In this document: in pieces, positions 1 to 11,003 of the stretch
How the letters are laid out: each line of letters begins with the position of its first letter
Position numbering within the stretch: position 1 is the first letter of the stretch
NCBI RefSeq assembly: GCF_000313135.1
Contig: NW_004457697.1
Coordinates: 20,582-79,693, forward strand
Source: Acanthamoeba castellanii str. Neff
Lineage: Eukaryota; Discosea; Longamoebia; Acanthamoebidae
Reading direction: 5' to 3'
Length of the DNA stretch: 59,112 nt
Translations under genes and position numbers: made by a program
The notes under the pieces: generated by a model
What the model saw: only the letters and a program-made list of their open reading frames with translations
The model's database searches: none
Told to the model about the DNA's origin: nothing

Positions 1-38
1 AGTTGCATACAGATAGACAAGAAGACGAACGGCACGCC

Positions 39-3000
39 ATGGAGGAAGAGCGAAGCGCGGCAGCGGCAATCCACAGCCTAGGCGCACCCACAACCACAAC
101 AACACATCATCCCCAACTCCACCATCAACTGCTACCCCTCCCGGTGCCGCACTTCCCCAGCGGCGGCCCACCACCCAACCACCACTACTCATCCAGCAGT
201 CCCCTCCACAGCAGCATGTCGCCATCCCACTACGGACCATCCGCGTCGACGACACCCCCGCGGTCCTCTTCCTTCCCCACTTCATCCCCACGAAGCGCCT
301 CCTTCTCCGGTGGAGCCTCCGCGCACCAGCACCAGCGCTCGAGCTCCTTCTCAGCCCAACAATCCAAATCCTCGCCACCATCATCATCGTCTTCTTCTGC
401 CTCTTCATCAAGCGGCTACGCCATCTCCCGCAGGCCCTTCGTGCTATCCCGCAGCGAGTCCTTCGCCTTTGTCAAGGATTGGTACCTACTTCCACCATCC
501 CAATCCCTCCTCCAGCGGCCCTCGGCCTCACCGCCGCACCCCGCCAATAACGCCATCATCGTTTTATTATAATTATTCTTATTCAAATTACTTAAAGCTC
601 CATCTTGTGTAGTTACACCCTTGCGACCAACTCTCCACCCAGTGGGGGGGGGTCGTGGATGCATTTTCAATCATTTATTTGTCTGTTGTTTTTATCGTTA
701 CCACATCGGTCATGCGGGCGAGGACTTCCCTTCTATGGCCTTCGGTCTGCTATCTGCACTCGACTTCCCTCTCTTTTTTCTTGCACCCCTTCTCCACATG
801 TCGTCCACACATGACGCGCGCACATGTGTTGTGTGTTTTTTAGTTGGTCTGGGATGTGGTTGGGTGACGCCAGCCAATTGGATCGGTGTAGATCAACACC
901 CGTCCATCTTTCCATCACGCCTCTTTCTACTCTTTTTTTAATATATATATCTCTTTGGCGAGGGTGTAAGATTACTCTGCTTGCCCCCCCCCCAACATCT
1001 TTGCCACGATGGGATCTTGTCGCCCCAGTTCCTGCGGCAAGCATGTCCCAACCCTATTTGGGACCCAAGAGATGGCGCGTGGTGAGTTTTGTGCGTGTGG
1101 TGACAGCACCCTTTGGCTAACTCATTCTCTTCTCCACAACACAACACAACACCACTCTCTATTTCTTCACATCATTTACATCATCCCAACCCTGGCGGTG
1201 TTGTACCACCACCATCCACACTGTCACGTGTGCGCAGGCTGACGGACGCCTTCGAGGAGCGCAAGGAGAGCGCGGTGAGCACCCGCGGGGTGTACGACGA
1301 CTACAAGGGCTTCTGCGAGCACAAGGCCATCGAGGTAATGTGCCCTTCGGCCTTTGGCAAGCTCTTCAAGAAGGTCTTCCCGCACATCACCGTACGGCGG
1401 CTCGGCCCGCGCGGCGAGAACTTCAACCACTACTACAACCTCGGCCGCAAGGGGTCGTCGCCCGCCTCCACGCCCACCCCTGCGGCGCAGCCCGACGAGA
1501 TCCCGCCGTCCTCCTTCACCTGTACGATCCCCTCCATCACCCATCCCGCACCACCATCCCGAGTGACCTGTCTGGCGTAATGGGACCATCGGTCAGCAAT
1601 GACGCACACCATGACCGCCACACGGCGACCACTTTTACCAGTAGACAACTGCTGCCCGTGTCCCGGTTGTACGGCACGGAGTTTACTGCTGAATTAGCGT
1701 TTTCTCTTTGAAATTTCGTGTTCTTGGAATTTGAAGCACGTTGGCGGAGGAGACACGTGCCAACAACGAACAAATCATCGGCGGGCACAAACAACACGTG
1801 CGCGTGTTGCGGTCAGATCTGACCGAAACCCGGCGCAGACCTTGCTAATCTCTTATCTGGGTACAGCACTGATGGCGCGCGGATCGCTGGCGCCGCCACC
1901 GGCCCTCAGAGGAGCGGCCGGGATGATGGGTCTGCCGCCGCTGCTTCCGCCGCCCAACGGTGTCGTCGCCTCACATCATCTGCCGCCGCCGCACGTGGGC
2001 GCGCTGGGCGCCGGCGGGTACCCACCCTTCGGCAGCTTTCCTCCTCCTTCGTCCTTCCAGCCCGGAGCCATCATCGGCCACCAGCAGGCGCTTCACCTGC
2101 AGCCGCCGCCGCCGCAATACCCACCGCTGCAGTACCCGCCGCCCCAGTACCTGCTCCACAACCCGCCGCCTTCGTTCACGCAGTCGCCGCTGCTCTCGCT
2201 GGGCAGCACCGGCAGCCTGCCCTCCCTCTCCCTCGACCGGCGGACAGCCGGGCTGTGGAACAGCAGCGCCCACCTCGACCTCATGTCGCGCGTCTCCAAG
2301 TGCGTCGTCTCTTCTCCCTCCTCTTGGGCCGCCGTACCTGCTGTGTGGCCTGGCGCTGACGCGAGTTATGTGTGGAATGACGACCGACACACCACAGGTA
2401 CCGCGAGTGGTACCTCAACGAGTGTTGGGCGGTCCAGCCCATCAACCCGGCCGCGCTCGAGCCAGACAACCTGCAGCACTTCATCTCCACCGACGGCCCG
2501 CTCGTGGGGCGCGAGAGCCTGGCTCTGTCGTCCTTCCTGGCCATGAGCATCGGTACTTTATCGATGACCACCCGACCGGTTGGTTGTGCACACAACTCAC
2601 AGTGAGGGCCTTCACACCAATCTCTCCAGCGGCGTTCAACAACGGCGACTTTGAGATCTCGCGGGAGTTCTTCAATCGTGCGCGGAGTCAGCTGGGATAC
2701 CTGTTCGACGAGACCTCCATCGACATCGCGTTCGTGCTGCAGCCCATGTCCATCGTCTCCCACTGGTGGACCGGCAAGGACTCCTCGGCCTACTACCACA
2801 CCCTGCTCTCCGAGATGGTTGAACTTCCCTTTGCTGCCCCCTCGATCGCACTCACCCTACTGACGACCAACAACAATTCGATGTCGGTTTCGGGTCTTGC
2901 TTGCAGTGTGGACAGCTGAATGCGCTCAACTCCGATCTGTTCGTGAGCTCCCTCCAGACCCATTTCCTCCTCAAGACCTACGACGTGCGCGACTGGAAGA

Positions 3001-4244
3001 AGAAGGTCGAAGCGCTCAACAAGTATCCCAGGTAAACAAATCACTACGCCTCCACCATGGCTCATGGCGTGTCGTGTGGGCTTACACTGATCAATGTAAC
3101 TGCACAGATGTCCGTCGTACCCCGATCACTGGACTTATCACGAAAGCCTGCTTCAACGAATGCGCGCCCAGGGCGGCATCTGGCAAGCCACCATCTCTCA
3201 GCTATTGGTACGACTACCGACAACTTAATAGAGCGCGCATGTCATGCTCACGTGGCGAAACCCATAAACCAACACTATTACCATGTAACGGTTACACAGG
3301 ATATTCTCGAATTCCTGAGCGCATACCAGAGGCGCCGACAGGACCTGGACGAGGCCAGGACCCACCGGCGCAGAGACCGCGACAACGATGCCCGAAAGCG
3401 GAAGCGCGAGAGCTCCAACAGGAGCGACAACAGCGAGGAGGAGGAGCGTGGCAGCGACAGCTCGCCGTCGTCCGAGGGCGGCGAGGTCCAGGCTGGACCC
3501 GAGGAGCGGGACCACACGCGCCAGGTGCTCGAGGGGATCGGGAAGCGGCTGGCCAACCTCAACGGCCAGATGGAGCGCGTGCTGCAGGAGCGCGACTTCA
3601 ACACCATGCCGCGCGTGGCGACCACCCTCCTCAAGGTGTGGGTCATGATGGTCGACGTCGAATACAAGACCTGCCTCGACTGCGAGCTGGCCGACGACCG
3701 CGCCCAGCACGGCGGCGCGGAGGAGCGTGGCCTGAAGCGTCCGCGCGCAAACGAGCGAACCGGCGGCGAGGACCAGGACGGCGGTGGCGGGGCGCCGCAC
3801 GACCGACAAAACGGGCGCACGGGCGAAAACAACGGCTACTCGACGACGGTTAAGTCCGAGGGCGGAGACGACGACGCTGTAGCGGTCGGCGAAGAGGCCG
3901 ATCGCGCCGATGAGCGCCCGCAGCCCAACCACCATCACAACTCGGGAGCCAACGGCATCAAGGCCCGACAGGGCGGGTTCGATGACGCGGCGGAGGAGAA
4001 GAGCTGGGCCGAGCGGGCCTGTGAGGACCTGGTCCAGCTCTTTGCCACCCTCGACGTGCCGCTGCGCGGCGTGTGCATGTCGATGATCCACATCTTCCTG
4101 CGGGGTCCGCTGCTCGACATTCTCCAGCGAGGGCGCAATGTGGCCACCATCAGGCTCCTGCTCGACCTGGTCACCCCGCTCTCGGTCGTGATGAGCCTCA
4201 GCGACATCAGGCACCGCCTCATGGAGCTCATGCCCGCCCTCTGA
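39..4244 (+). CDS. RFX-family transcription factor
   Basis: Eight exons (39-481, 1238-1521, 1867-2299, 2398-2552, 2630-2817, 2907-3031, 3108-3207, 3300-4244) give 890 residues. After a Ser/His/Pro-rich leader of about 145 residues comes an RFX-type winged-helix DNA-binding domain. The tell-tale stretches are SAFGKLFKKVFPHI, VRRLGPRGENF and NHYYNL, matching the family's ASFGKLI, TRRLGTRG and KYHYYGI. Intron 1 splits the Trp codon just before the domain. A Pro/Gln-rich segment follows, then a helical region (exons 4-7, with EWYLNECWAVQP and GDFEISREFFNRAR) resembling the regulatory 'middle' region of fungal-type transcription factors. The long last exon holds an acidic/basic low-complexity stretch and a helical tail. 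It should act in the nucleus on X-box-like sites. The first in-frame ATG is used, but the frame is open to the window edge, so the true start may lie upstream. Confidence 0.8.
482..1237 (+). other. long intron 1 of the RFX gene
   Basis: This 756-nt intron begins GTACCT and ends TGCGCAG. Removing it joins the two halves of a Trp codon and restores the start of the RFX domain. I see only T/C-rich low-complexity sequence and no convincing exon inside, although a small extra exon cannot be excluded. Confidence 0.6.
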
Positions 4245-4524
4245 AACGCAAGCCCACAAGATCTGGGCAGTCCCTTCTCATTATTATCAATATCATTATC
4301 ATTATCATTATCATTATCATTTGTATTCTCTTCACTTCTCTCTCTTGTCTTTCTTGTATTTCTTTCTCAGGTGTCCGTTCACCACGGACCACCCTGGGTG
4401 AAGGCATCACCACCCACCACAACGTGATCCTCTTATTTATTGATCATAAAAAATGTCTCATTAAAGAAAAGAAAAGAAAAGTTCATTTCTCAATTGAATT
4501 GGTTGCGCAAGAAGACAAGGCAAG

Positions 4525-5853
4525 ATGGGGGACAATGTGCAGGAGAAGTACAATCAAGTACGTGCGTTTCTTCTTCTTTCGAAAGGAGGTGCACCACTAA
4601 TCATAAGGGATCTCCTAACCTCTGTTTTTCCAATCTCAGATTATGACAATCACATTACAAAAGCTGGAGACCCCCTTGCGAAATAGTGAGGCTGTGCTGG
4701 ATAGAATCGCGGCCTTGCTCGAGGTCAATCTGCCACAGAAGAAGAAGCCTCCCGCCACCGCGGCACAGGCCCAACAGATCATGATCCGGCTTACCCAGGT
4801 ACGCCGCGCGTAGCCAATCTTTCCTTCCTCTTCTTCATTATCTCAATGCATGAAGTGAATCCTCTCCTCCCCCTCCTTGCAGGCCGAGAATCTATCAAAC
4901 GCTCTGCTCTTCCTCGAGGGTGCCCTGCAGCAGCTCAACTACGAGCCGCCGGTACGCGACGTGACCTTGCCCCCTCTCCTTGCCTCTCCTCCCGACCGAT
5001 CGCGAGCGCGTTGACCTGGCAAAGCCATTGATCCTCCCACCTCACTCTTGTGTGTCGCTGCTTTTCTGGACGTTGCGTGTGCGTGCGCGTGCGCACAGAT
5101 CCCGCTGTGGAGTCCGGCGCAGAACTTGCCCGACCCGGGCGTCACCCAGACCATCCGCTCGCGCGCCGACCTCGACGCCCTCCTCGACGCCATTTCCCTC
5201 AGTGGCGGTACGCATCCACCTCGCCACACCCAATCCCTTCCTTGCAACTTGGACCTCCTCGCACACTTGTTGAGACTCTTTCTCACCATTCTACAGTGGG
5301 CGCCCCGGGCCAAGCGGCCGGCATGCTATACGGCCAACCGGCCGTCGCCCCCGTCGTACCCGCTCCCGCCGCTGCTGCCCCGCCAGCAGCCGTGGCGGGT
5401 CGGCCGACGCAAGCGGCGAGGCCGGTCACCTACTCGGACTTTGAGATCGATGACCCGCGCAAGCGTGACGGCCCGACCGGCTTCAGCATCAGCGACAGCA
5501 CGCCCAAGCCCGCGCCCGACCTCTCCGGCTACATCATCAAGCGACCCACGACCACGACCACCACCACCACGACCACCACCCCGGCGCCCCAGGCCGTCAG
5601 CCCCACGCCCGTGGTGCCCGCAGCCCTGGCGCCATCACCCGCGGCCGCGGCGCCGAAGCCCAGCGGCGACCCGGACAGTCTGGAGAACGTGAGCACGGAC
5701 GACCTGATGAAGAGGGTGCCCAAGTGGACCAAGGGGCCGCCCTGCTCGTCGGAGGAGATCGACGAGTACAAGGCCTTCATGGTGGCCAAGTACGAGGCCG
5801 AGCAGAAGGTCAACGCCGAGATCCTCAGGCGAAAGAAGCTCGGCATCTCTTGA
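4525..5853 (+). CDS. hypothetical protein, helical N-terminus and Pro/Thr-rich tail
   Basis: Five exons (4525-4557, 4640-4798, 4883-4951, 5099-5207, 5297-5853) close to 308 residues. I do not recognise the family. The first about 90 residues are helical and coiled-coil-like (LQKLETPLRNSEAVLDRI, AENLSNALLFLEGALQQL), followed by a short IPLWSPAQNL motif. A linker of Ala/Pro/Val contains a run of eleven Thr. The C-terminus is charged and helical (EEIDEYKAFMVAKYEAEQ) and ends near KKLGIS. There is no signal peptide or membrane segment. The layout (short helical head, disordered middle) would suit a subunit of a nuclear complex such as Mediator, but I cannot support that assignment. Confidence 0.7.
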
Positions 5854-5930
5854 TCTATGGTCGTTCACCACCGATCGCTCTGCTCGTCATGGTGCCTCCC
5901 CCAATCGTGCCATGTATATTTTATGTGATA

Positions 5931-5936
5931 AATAAA
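5931..5936 (+). terminator. AATAAA poly(A) signal of the upstream gene
   Basis: An AATAAA hexamer lies 78 nt after the stop codon of the preceding plus-strand gene, in an AT-rich stretch between two convergent genes. Confidence 0.45.
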
Positions 5937-6034
5937 TAATAATTTCGTAATTTCTTCTTTTATAGATAAAAGGTACATTTTTATATTTAAAAAACAAAAA
6001 AGAGGGAAAAAGAACAACAGGCCGGTAGAGGTGG

Positions 6035-7169
6035 TCACTGGCGCTTGGAGAGGGTGAAGTCGGTGAGCCACAGGGAGGCGAGCACGTTGTCGATGTGGCG
6101 GTAGACGCCCAGCTTGAAGTAGCCGTCGTTGAAGTTGTCCCACATGGTGGCGCCCGTCACGCTGAACACCAGCTTGCAGCTCTGGCCCGCGTCGCCGCGG
6201 TACACCTTGACGTAGCCGTCGGTGGCGGAGGGCTTGTACTGGATGAGCCAGTCGACCCAGCGGCCCACATCCTTGGTGGGCGAAGCGATCCACGTGGCCA
6301 GGTTCCAGTGGCGCTTGGCGCCCGCGCTCCCGCTGATCAGCGACGAGTACTCGTACTGGCCTACCATTTCACCCAACCGCACACACCGCACACACCGCAC
6401 ACACCGCACACACCGCACACACCGCACACAACGCGACACACGCGATCAGCACCAAACTCAGTTCGGGATCGCACAAGCTCACACGCGCACTCACGCAACG
6501 CGTACCGCTGCGAACGTCGAGATTGGTGGCGGCGCCCTTGCCAAAGTTCTGCTGGATGAAGGCCTTCATGTTGGCCCAGTCGGTGTCCGGGTCGAGGTAG
6601 TAGGACCACTCGAACATGAACTCGTGCTCCAGCGTCAGCGGGGTCACTGCAATTTCAACCACCACCATCACCCCAGTTGTCGACCCCATCACTGGCCGCA
6701 ATGCGTAAAGTCAGCGCTCTGGTACCCTGATCGCGCAGTTCCGACCTGGGGTCCGTGGCGCTGTCCTTCTCGTGGGGCAGGTCGTTGGGCAGCACCGTGA
6801 CATGCAGCCCTGGCCTTCCACCTGCACGACAAAACGTTAAAACGTTAAAAATGAAAATGGCAATAATACAAAGTGTTTAGGTCAAGATGAATAATAATTG
6901 GAATATAAAAAATAATATGAAATAACAACACAAAGCATACCAACGCGGCCGAGGGCGAAGTGGCGTTGTTGGCCGGCGGGGTTGTGGTCGTTCCACGAGT
7001 ATTGGAGGCGGAAGTAGTGCTGGTAGTCGTTGTTGGTGAAGTTGAGGCTGTACTGTTTGTGCCATCCCGACCTCGGAATGTTGGCACACCCCGCCTCTGC
7101 CGTCGCCACCAGAGCCGCCATCATTAGCACGAGGCCCACGGCCACATAGGCGACCGACCGATGCTGCAT
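6035..7169 (-). CDS. secreted polysaccharide-lyase-like protein (PL20/heparin-lyase-I type)
   Basis: Four exons (6941-7169, 6726-6821, 6506-6646, 6035-6360) give 263 residues. The chosen ATG starts a clear signal peptide (MQHRSVAYVAVGLVLMMAAL, then ATAEA). An upstream in-frame ATG would only add a polar His/Gln-rich stub. Family-like motifs appear in order: RSELRD, FMFEWSYYLDPDTDW, WVDWLIQYKP, GYVKVYRGDAG and DGYFKLGVYRH. This is the beta-jelly-roll pattern of glucuronan lyase and related polysaccharide lyases (Pfam Polysacc_lyase fold). The role inferred is cleavage of uronic-acid polymers outside the cell or in food vacuoles. The specific substrate is not readable from sequence, and it could be a non-catalytic relative. 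Confidence 0.7.
6376..6430. repeat. intronic 9-bp tandem repeat (accgcacac)n
   Basis: About six copies of a 9-bp unit sit immediately inside the last intron of the polysaccharide-lyase-like gene, close to its 3' splice site. Confidence 0.8.
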
Positions 7170-7336
7170 CGTGTACTTGTGCTGATGTTGGTGTCTGTTG
7201 GTACACAATGCCCCTTTGTTCTCCGCGGCCGTGAGTGGCTATTGGTGGGTTGAAGAGCATGTTGGCTTGAGCCCATTGGCTACAGTAATTGCCACCCTTT
7301 CGTTGCATAAATATTTGTGTGTACAAAAAGAACCAC

Positions 7337-10300
7337 TCAGAGCTGGTCTCCGCCTTCGTCCAGCGTCCAGTTGACGGCGTCGTTGTTGGCCGAGCTGCCG
7401 GCCCACCTCCGGCGCCACCAGGCCAACACGACGCCGGCGGCAATGGCGGCGAGCACCACGACGACGGCCACCGGGATGGCCACCGCCACGCCCACGATCA
7501 GGCCCACGTCCGTCGACGACGACGGCGACCCGTCCGACGAGCGGCCCAGCAGCAAGCCCAGGCCCAGGCTCGGGTCGTACGCCACCGACTTTTCGAACGG
7601 CGGGAAGCCCAGCTCCAGGAAGTAGCCACCGCCCGATTGATTGCCGGCGGCGGTGAGGTTGTCGAACACGAGCTCGATGCGGCCGAGCGTCGTCACAACG
7701 CCGTCGATGACCGCCGCGTTGAGCACCTCCACCTGGGCCACCACATCGTTGTCCGAGAGAGTGACGAAGAAGGTGGTCATGCCCTCGTGCGGTGTGTTGC
7801 GCCGCCGGGTGATGCGGCTCGGGCCGCCCGACGACGATGATGACGAGGCGAGGTCGGAGAGGCGATAGCGGAGCGAGAAGCCGTTGCGCTGGGCGTCGGC
7901 CACGCTCGCGGTTGCGCTGGGCGACGAGGCGGTGGTGAGGCTGAACGACCACTTGACGCTGCCCGCGCGCACGGTGAAGTCCACGCCCGCGAACGACACC
8001 GCGCGGGCGCTTGCATAGTAGGTGTACGACTGCACGAGGCTCGTCTCGGCGTCGATGCGGGCCGTGTAGGCAAAGGTGGAGGTCGTGGCGTTGCTGTTGT
8101 TGGGGTCGGTCGAGTTGGTGATGGTGCGGGTCACGTTCAGTCCGTGAAGGTCGGTGAAGCCCAGCTGGAGGCCGCTCAGACTCAGCTGCACGCCCACCAC
8201 AGAAGAGGAGGCGCCGGCGGAGGAGCTGGAGATGGCGACTGCCGACGAGCTGTCGTCGAACGAGGCCGTCGTGTTGCCAGCCAGAGGCGCCACCGATGCC
8301 ACGGGCGACGGGGACGACGATATCGCGCAGTCGTCTGTTGCGTTGCTTGCGTGAGTGTCGCGTGTGTCGTGTGTGTCGTGTGTCGCGTGTCGCGTGTGTC
8401 GTGTGTCTTGTGTGTCGTGTGTGTCCTGTGTCGTGTGTCATGTGATGAAAGTACTCTCTCGGCCTGCTGTGCTCTGGGCGGAGGAGATCTTGACAAGCGT
8501 AGGGGAGCCCACCTGCGCGCAACACGACCCCGACGAGGCGCACATGACGCCTGCGCACACATTCCCGAATCAAAAGTGAGTTCTGTTCTTTTCGGTTGAA
8601 AGAATTAAAAGCAACCAATCAACAACAGTTCGAGGGTGAGTGGTGCCTGTCGCCGTGGCTGATGTGGCCTTGATCGTGGTACTGGCGAACTGCCGCCAAG
8701 AGCCGCCGTTGGAAAAATCGATTCCTGCATCGATGTTTTAGCGCAGGGAAACGAAAGTGGGCTTGCTGCTGGGCAGTACCAGTAGCGTTGGTGCCGGCCG
8801 TAATGCTGATGTTTGTCTGTTGGGACAGTTTGGAGGTGTCCCCGACAAACCGTATTCCTGGCAGACGTGTAGTTGTCTCGCGTCAGCTAACGACAAGCGC
8901 ACGATCGCAGGACACCACGAACGAAACACAATGCAATGTGAGGAATGTGATCACCTGTGCTCTCAACCAGATCAAAGGTTGCCAACCCGGTCGTTACCCA
9001 GACGTCGGTGGAATTCAGGACCACGCCTGCACGCACATTGACATTTATGTGTCAACGTCAACAGTCCATATGAGTGTTGTTGACGATCGAAAGAGCGGCA
9101 GGGGTACCGGTGCTGTGATTGTTGGCCTGAACGGTCAGCAGGCCGTACTGACCCCACGAGCCGTCAGCGCCCAAGTACACTCCTAGTGGGCCGTGCGTGA
9201 TAAGATCATCGACGTCATCACCGCGATTTGTGTGTCTGGTAAGAGGAGAGAACCGCTGCTCGCGCTGCCAGACACGGTGAGGTAGGAATGGGGCCTGCGA
9301 GGCCCGTCGAGCATGTGGATCCACAGGCCTCCGGCCGACATGTCCACAGCTGCCAGAGAGACCAAGAGAATGTGAGAGAGTTGAGAGGAAATTTATAAAA
9401 TGCATCAGGTCTGCGCGGAGGGGTTCCCACCTGCAACCTGATTAGGCGAAGATGATGACGACGTCATGCTGATGTTGCCTATTCCACGCTGTAGCCACCG
9501 ACCAGGGAAGGAGCCGACGGGACTAAACCTGACTCCTGCACGCGACAGTGAGCTGAAGAAGAGGCAAAGAAGGCGCTGCGGGGCAAAGAGAGAGAGAGGA
9601 GAGAGCAGCTTTGTACCCGAGACCCCGTGCGTCGAAACCAGCGTGGCGTTGCCGTATTGCTGCCAAACGCCGCCCACCAAGTCCACCAGTGTGTCTGTGC
9701 CGGGAAATGAAAACAGAGAAGAGCCTCATCATCGTCAGTGGCTACATCTGAAAGATTGGGTCATGAGGGTTCTGCCAGGTACGGTACCTGTCACGGTGGT
9801 GTTGCTGATCAGCACATTACCACGCTGCCTCCAGGCAGCGTCTGCAAGAATCGCGATTGCTGTAGATTGCATTGATAACAACACATCCATGGTGTGAGCC
9901 TCTCTCTGGAAAAAAGACCGGGCCGAACACAGTGGAACGAACCGCTTGGGCCTTGCGCGCTGTCGAAGACCATGTCCGAGAACTGGTTGAGCACACCATC
10001 CGCGTCCACCACAATCGTAGCTGTGTTGCACACATAACAAAATAAGGTTCCAAGTTATATGTCCGATGGTCTGGCCCGGTCATCGGTCATGTTGTTGGTC
10101 CCTAGGGACGGGAGATCGAGTTGTGCCCGCGTACCACCCTGGAGCACGAGCTTGCCCCACTGCAGGGCGACTGTTGAGGAGTTGGCGACGGTCAGCCACA
10201 CGCCCGCGTGCACCACCGTCACCGTGTCCGCGGCCGTGGACCCCAGCCTGGGTTGTCATGGTCGGAGTTTGGAGAGACAAGAATAAGTACGACCATCACA

Positions 10301-10702
10301 TAATTAACTATCTCTGCCTGGTCAAAGGTGAAGAAGAAGACGATGAAGAAGAAGAGAAAGAAGAGGGAGGGGTCGGGGCACCGTAGCGTGATGGTGTGGT
10401 TTAGTTCGGTGGGGACCTCTTGGTCATAGATGCCCGGCGCAACGTCGACCACCTCGCCGTCGGCTGTCGTGAGGGCAATGCCGCCAGCGATGGTGGTGGC
10501 GTCGCACGCGCCGGACAAACACACCGTGCCTGTCGCAGAGATGTTGTGGTGTGCGCCACCCCACACAAGAAAAAACTGAAGTTAACGCAAGCATTGGTAT
10601 CTCGTCGACGTGTTACGCACAGTTTACAGCGTCGGAGCCACAGGCACCAAGACCCAGAACCAGCAGGAGAGCGGTGACCACGCCGAACACGCCCGAGGCC
10701 AT
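7337..10702 (-). CDS. type I membrane protein with exon-encoded ~26-residue repeats
   Basis: Fourteen exons (10621-10702, 10382-10529, 10135-10247, 9943-10020, 9788-9901, 9617-9694, 9431-9478, 9254-9349, 9108-9182, 8955-9026, 8780-8857, 8647-8724, 8455-8550, 7337-8334) close exactly to 717 residues. The N-terminus is a signal peptide (MASGVFGVVTALLLVLGLG). Middle exons of 72-78 nt each encode one unit of the pattern (A/G)-x-h-x(4-6)-G-x-W-x-Q-(Y/F)-x(4)-h-x-h-x(5)-T-G, suggestive of beta-helix or beta-solenoid rungs. NxS/T sites are abundant. One transmembrane helix (about residues 665-695: VGLIVGVAVAIPVAVVVV onward) is followed by WWRRRW and a short acidic tail. Twelve of thirteen introns are phase 1, and the intron at 8551-8646 uses a GC donor. 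Family unknown; surface adhesion or receptor function is inference only. Confidence 0.75.
8355..8441. repeat. intronic (gtgtc/gtgtgtc) microsatellite
   Basis: Irregular tandem CGTGTGTCGTGTGTC-like repeats fill the last intron of the repeat-exon membrane protein gene. Confidence 0.8.
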
Positions 10703-11003
10703 GATCTTGTGCACAAGTTGGCGTCGCGAGGAGGAAGATAGAAAACGAACGTACTACAACTCCCAAAGTCGCCCAAAGTCGAATTCCCGGGTATTTTCGG
10801 AGTTTTCCAAGCCCTTGGTCTGAACATGGCGGGGAGTTTCTCCATCGTTTTCAACGCACCACTTTTCTTTTGGTAGTGATGGTAGGTCTCTCTTTCATTC
10901 TGGTGCGCTCAGAGCGTGGAGCAGTGCGTTCTTGGCTATTAAAAAAAGGTGGTCTGGCAGGGAGGCAAAATTGGGGTGGTTTTTGTTTGGGCCAAGCTGC
11001 TTT

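Noticed and set aside
3225..4259. 344-codon minus-strand frame opposite the last RFX exon
   Set aside because: A GC-driven mirror of a real exon; no splice signals or motifs of its own.
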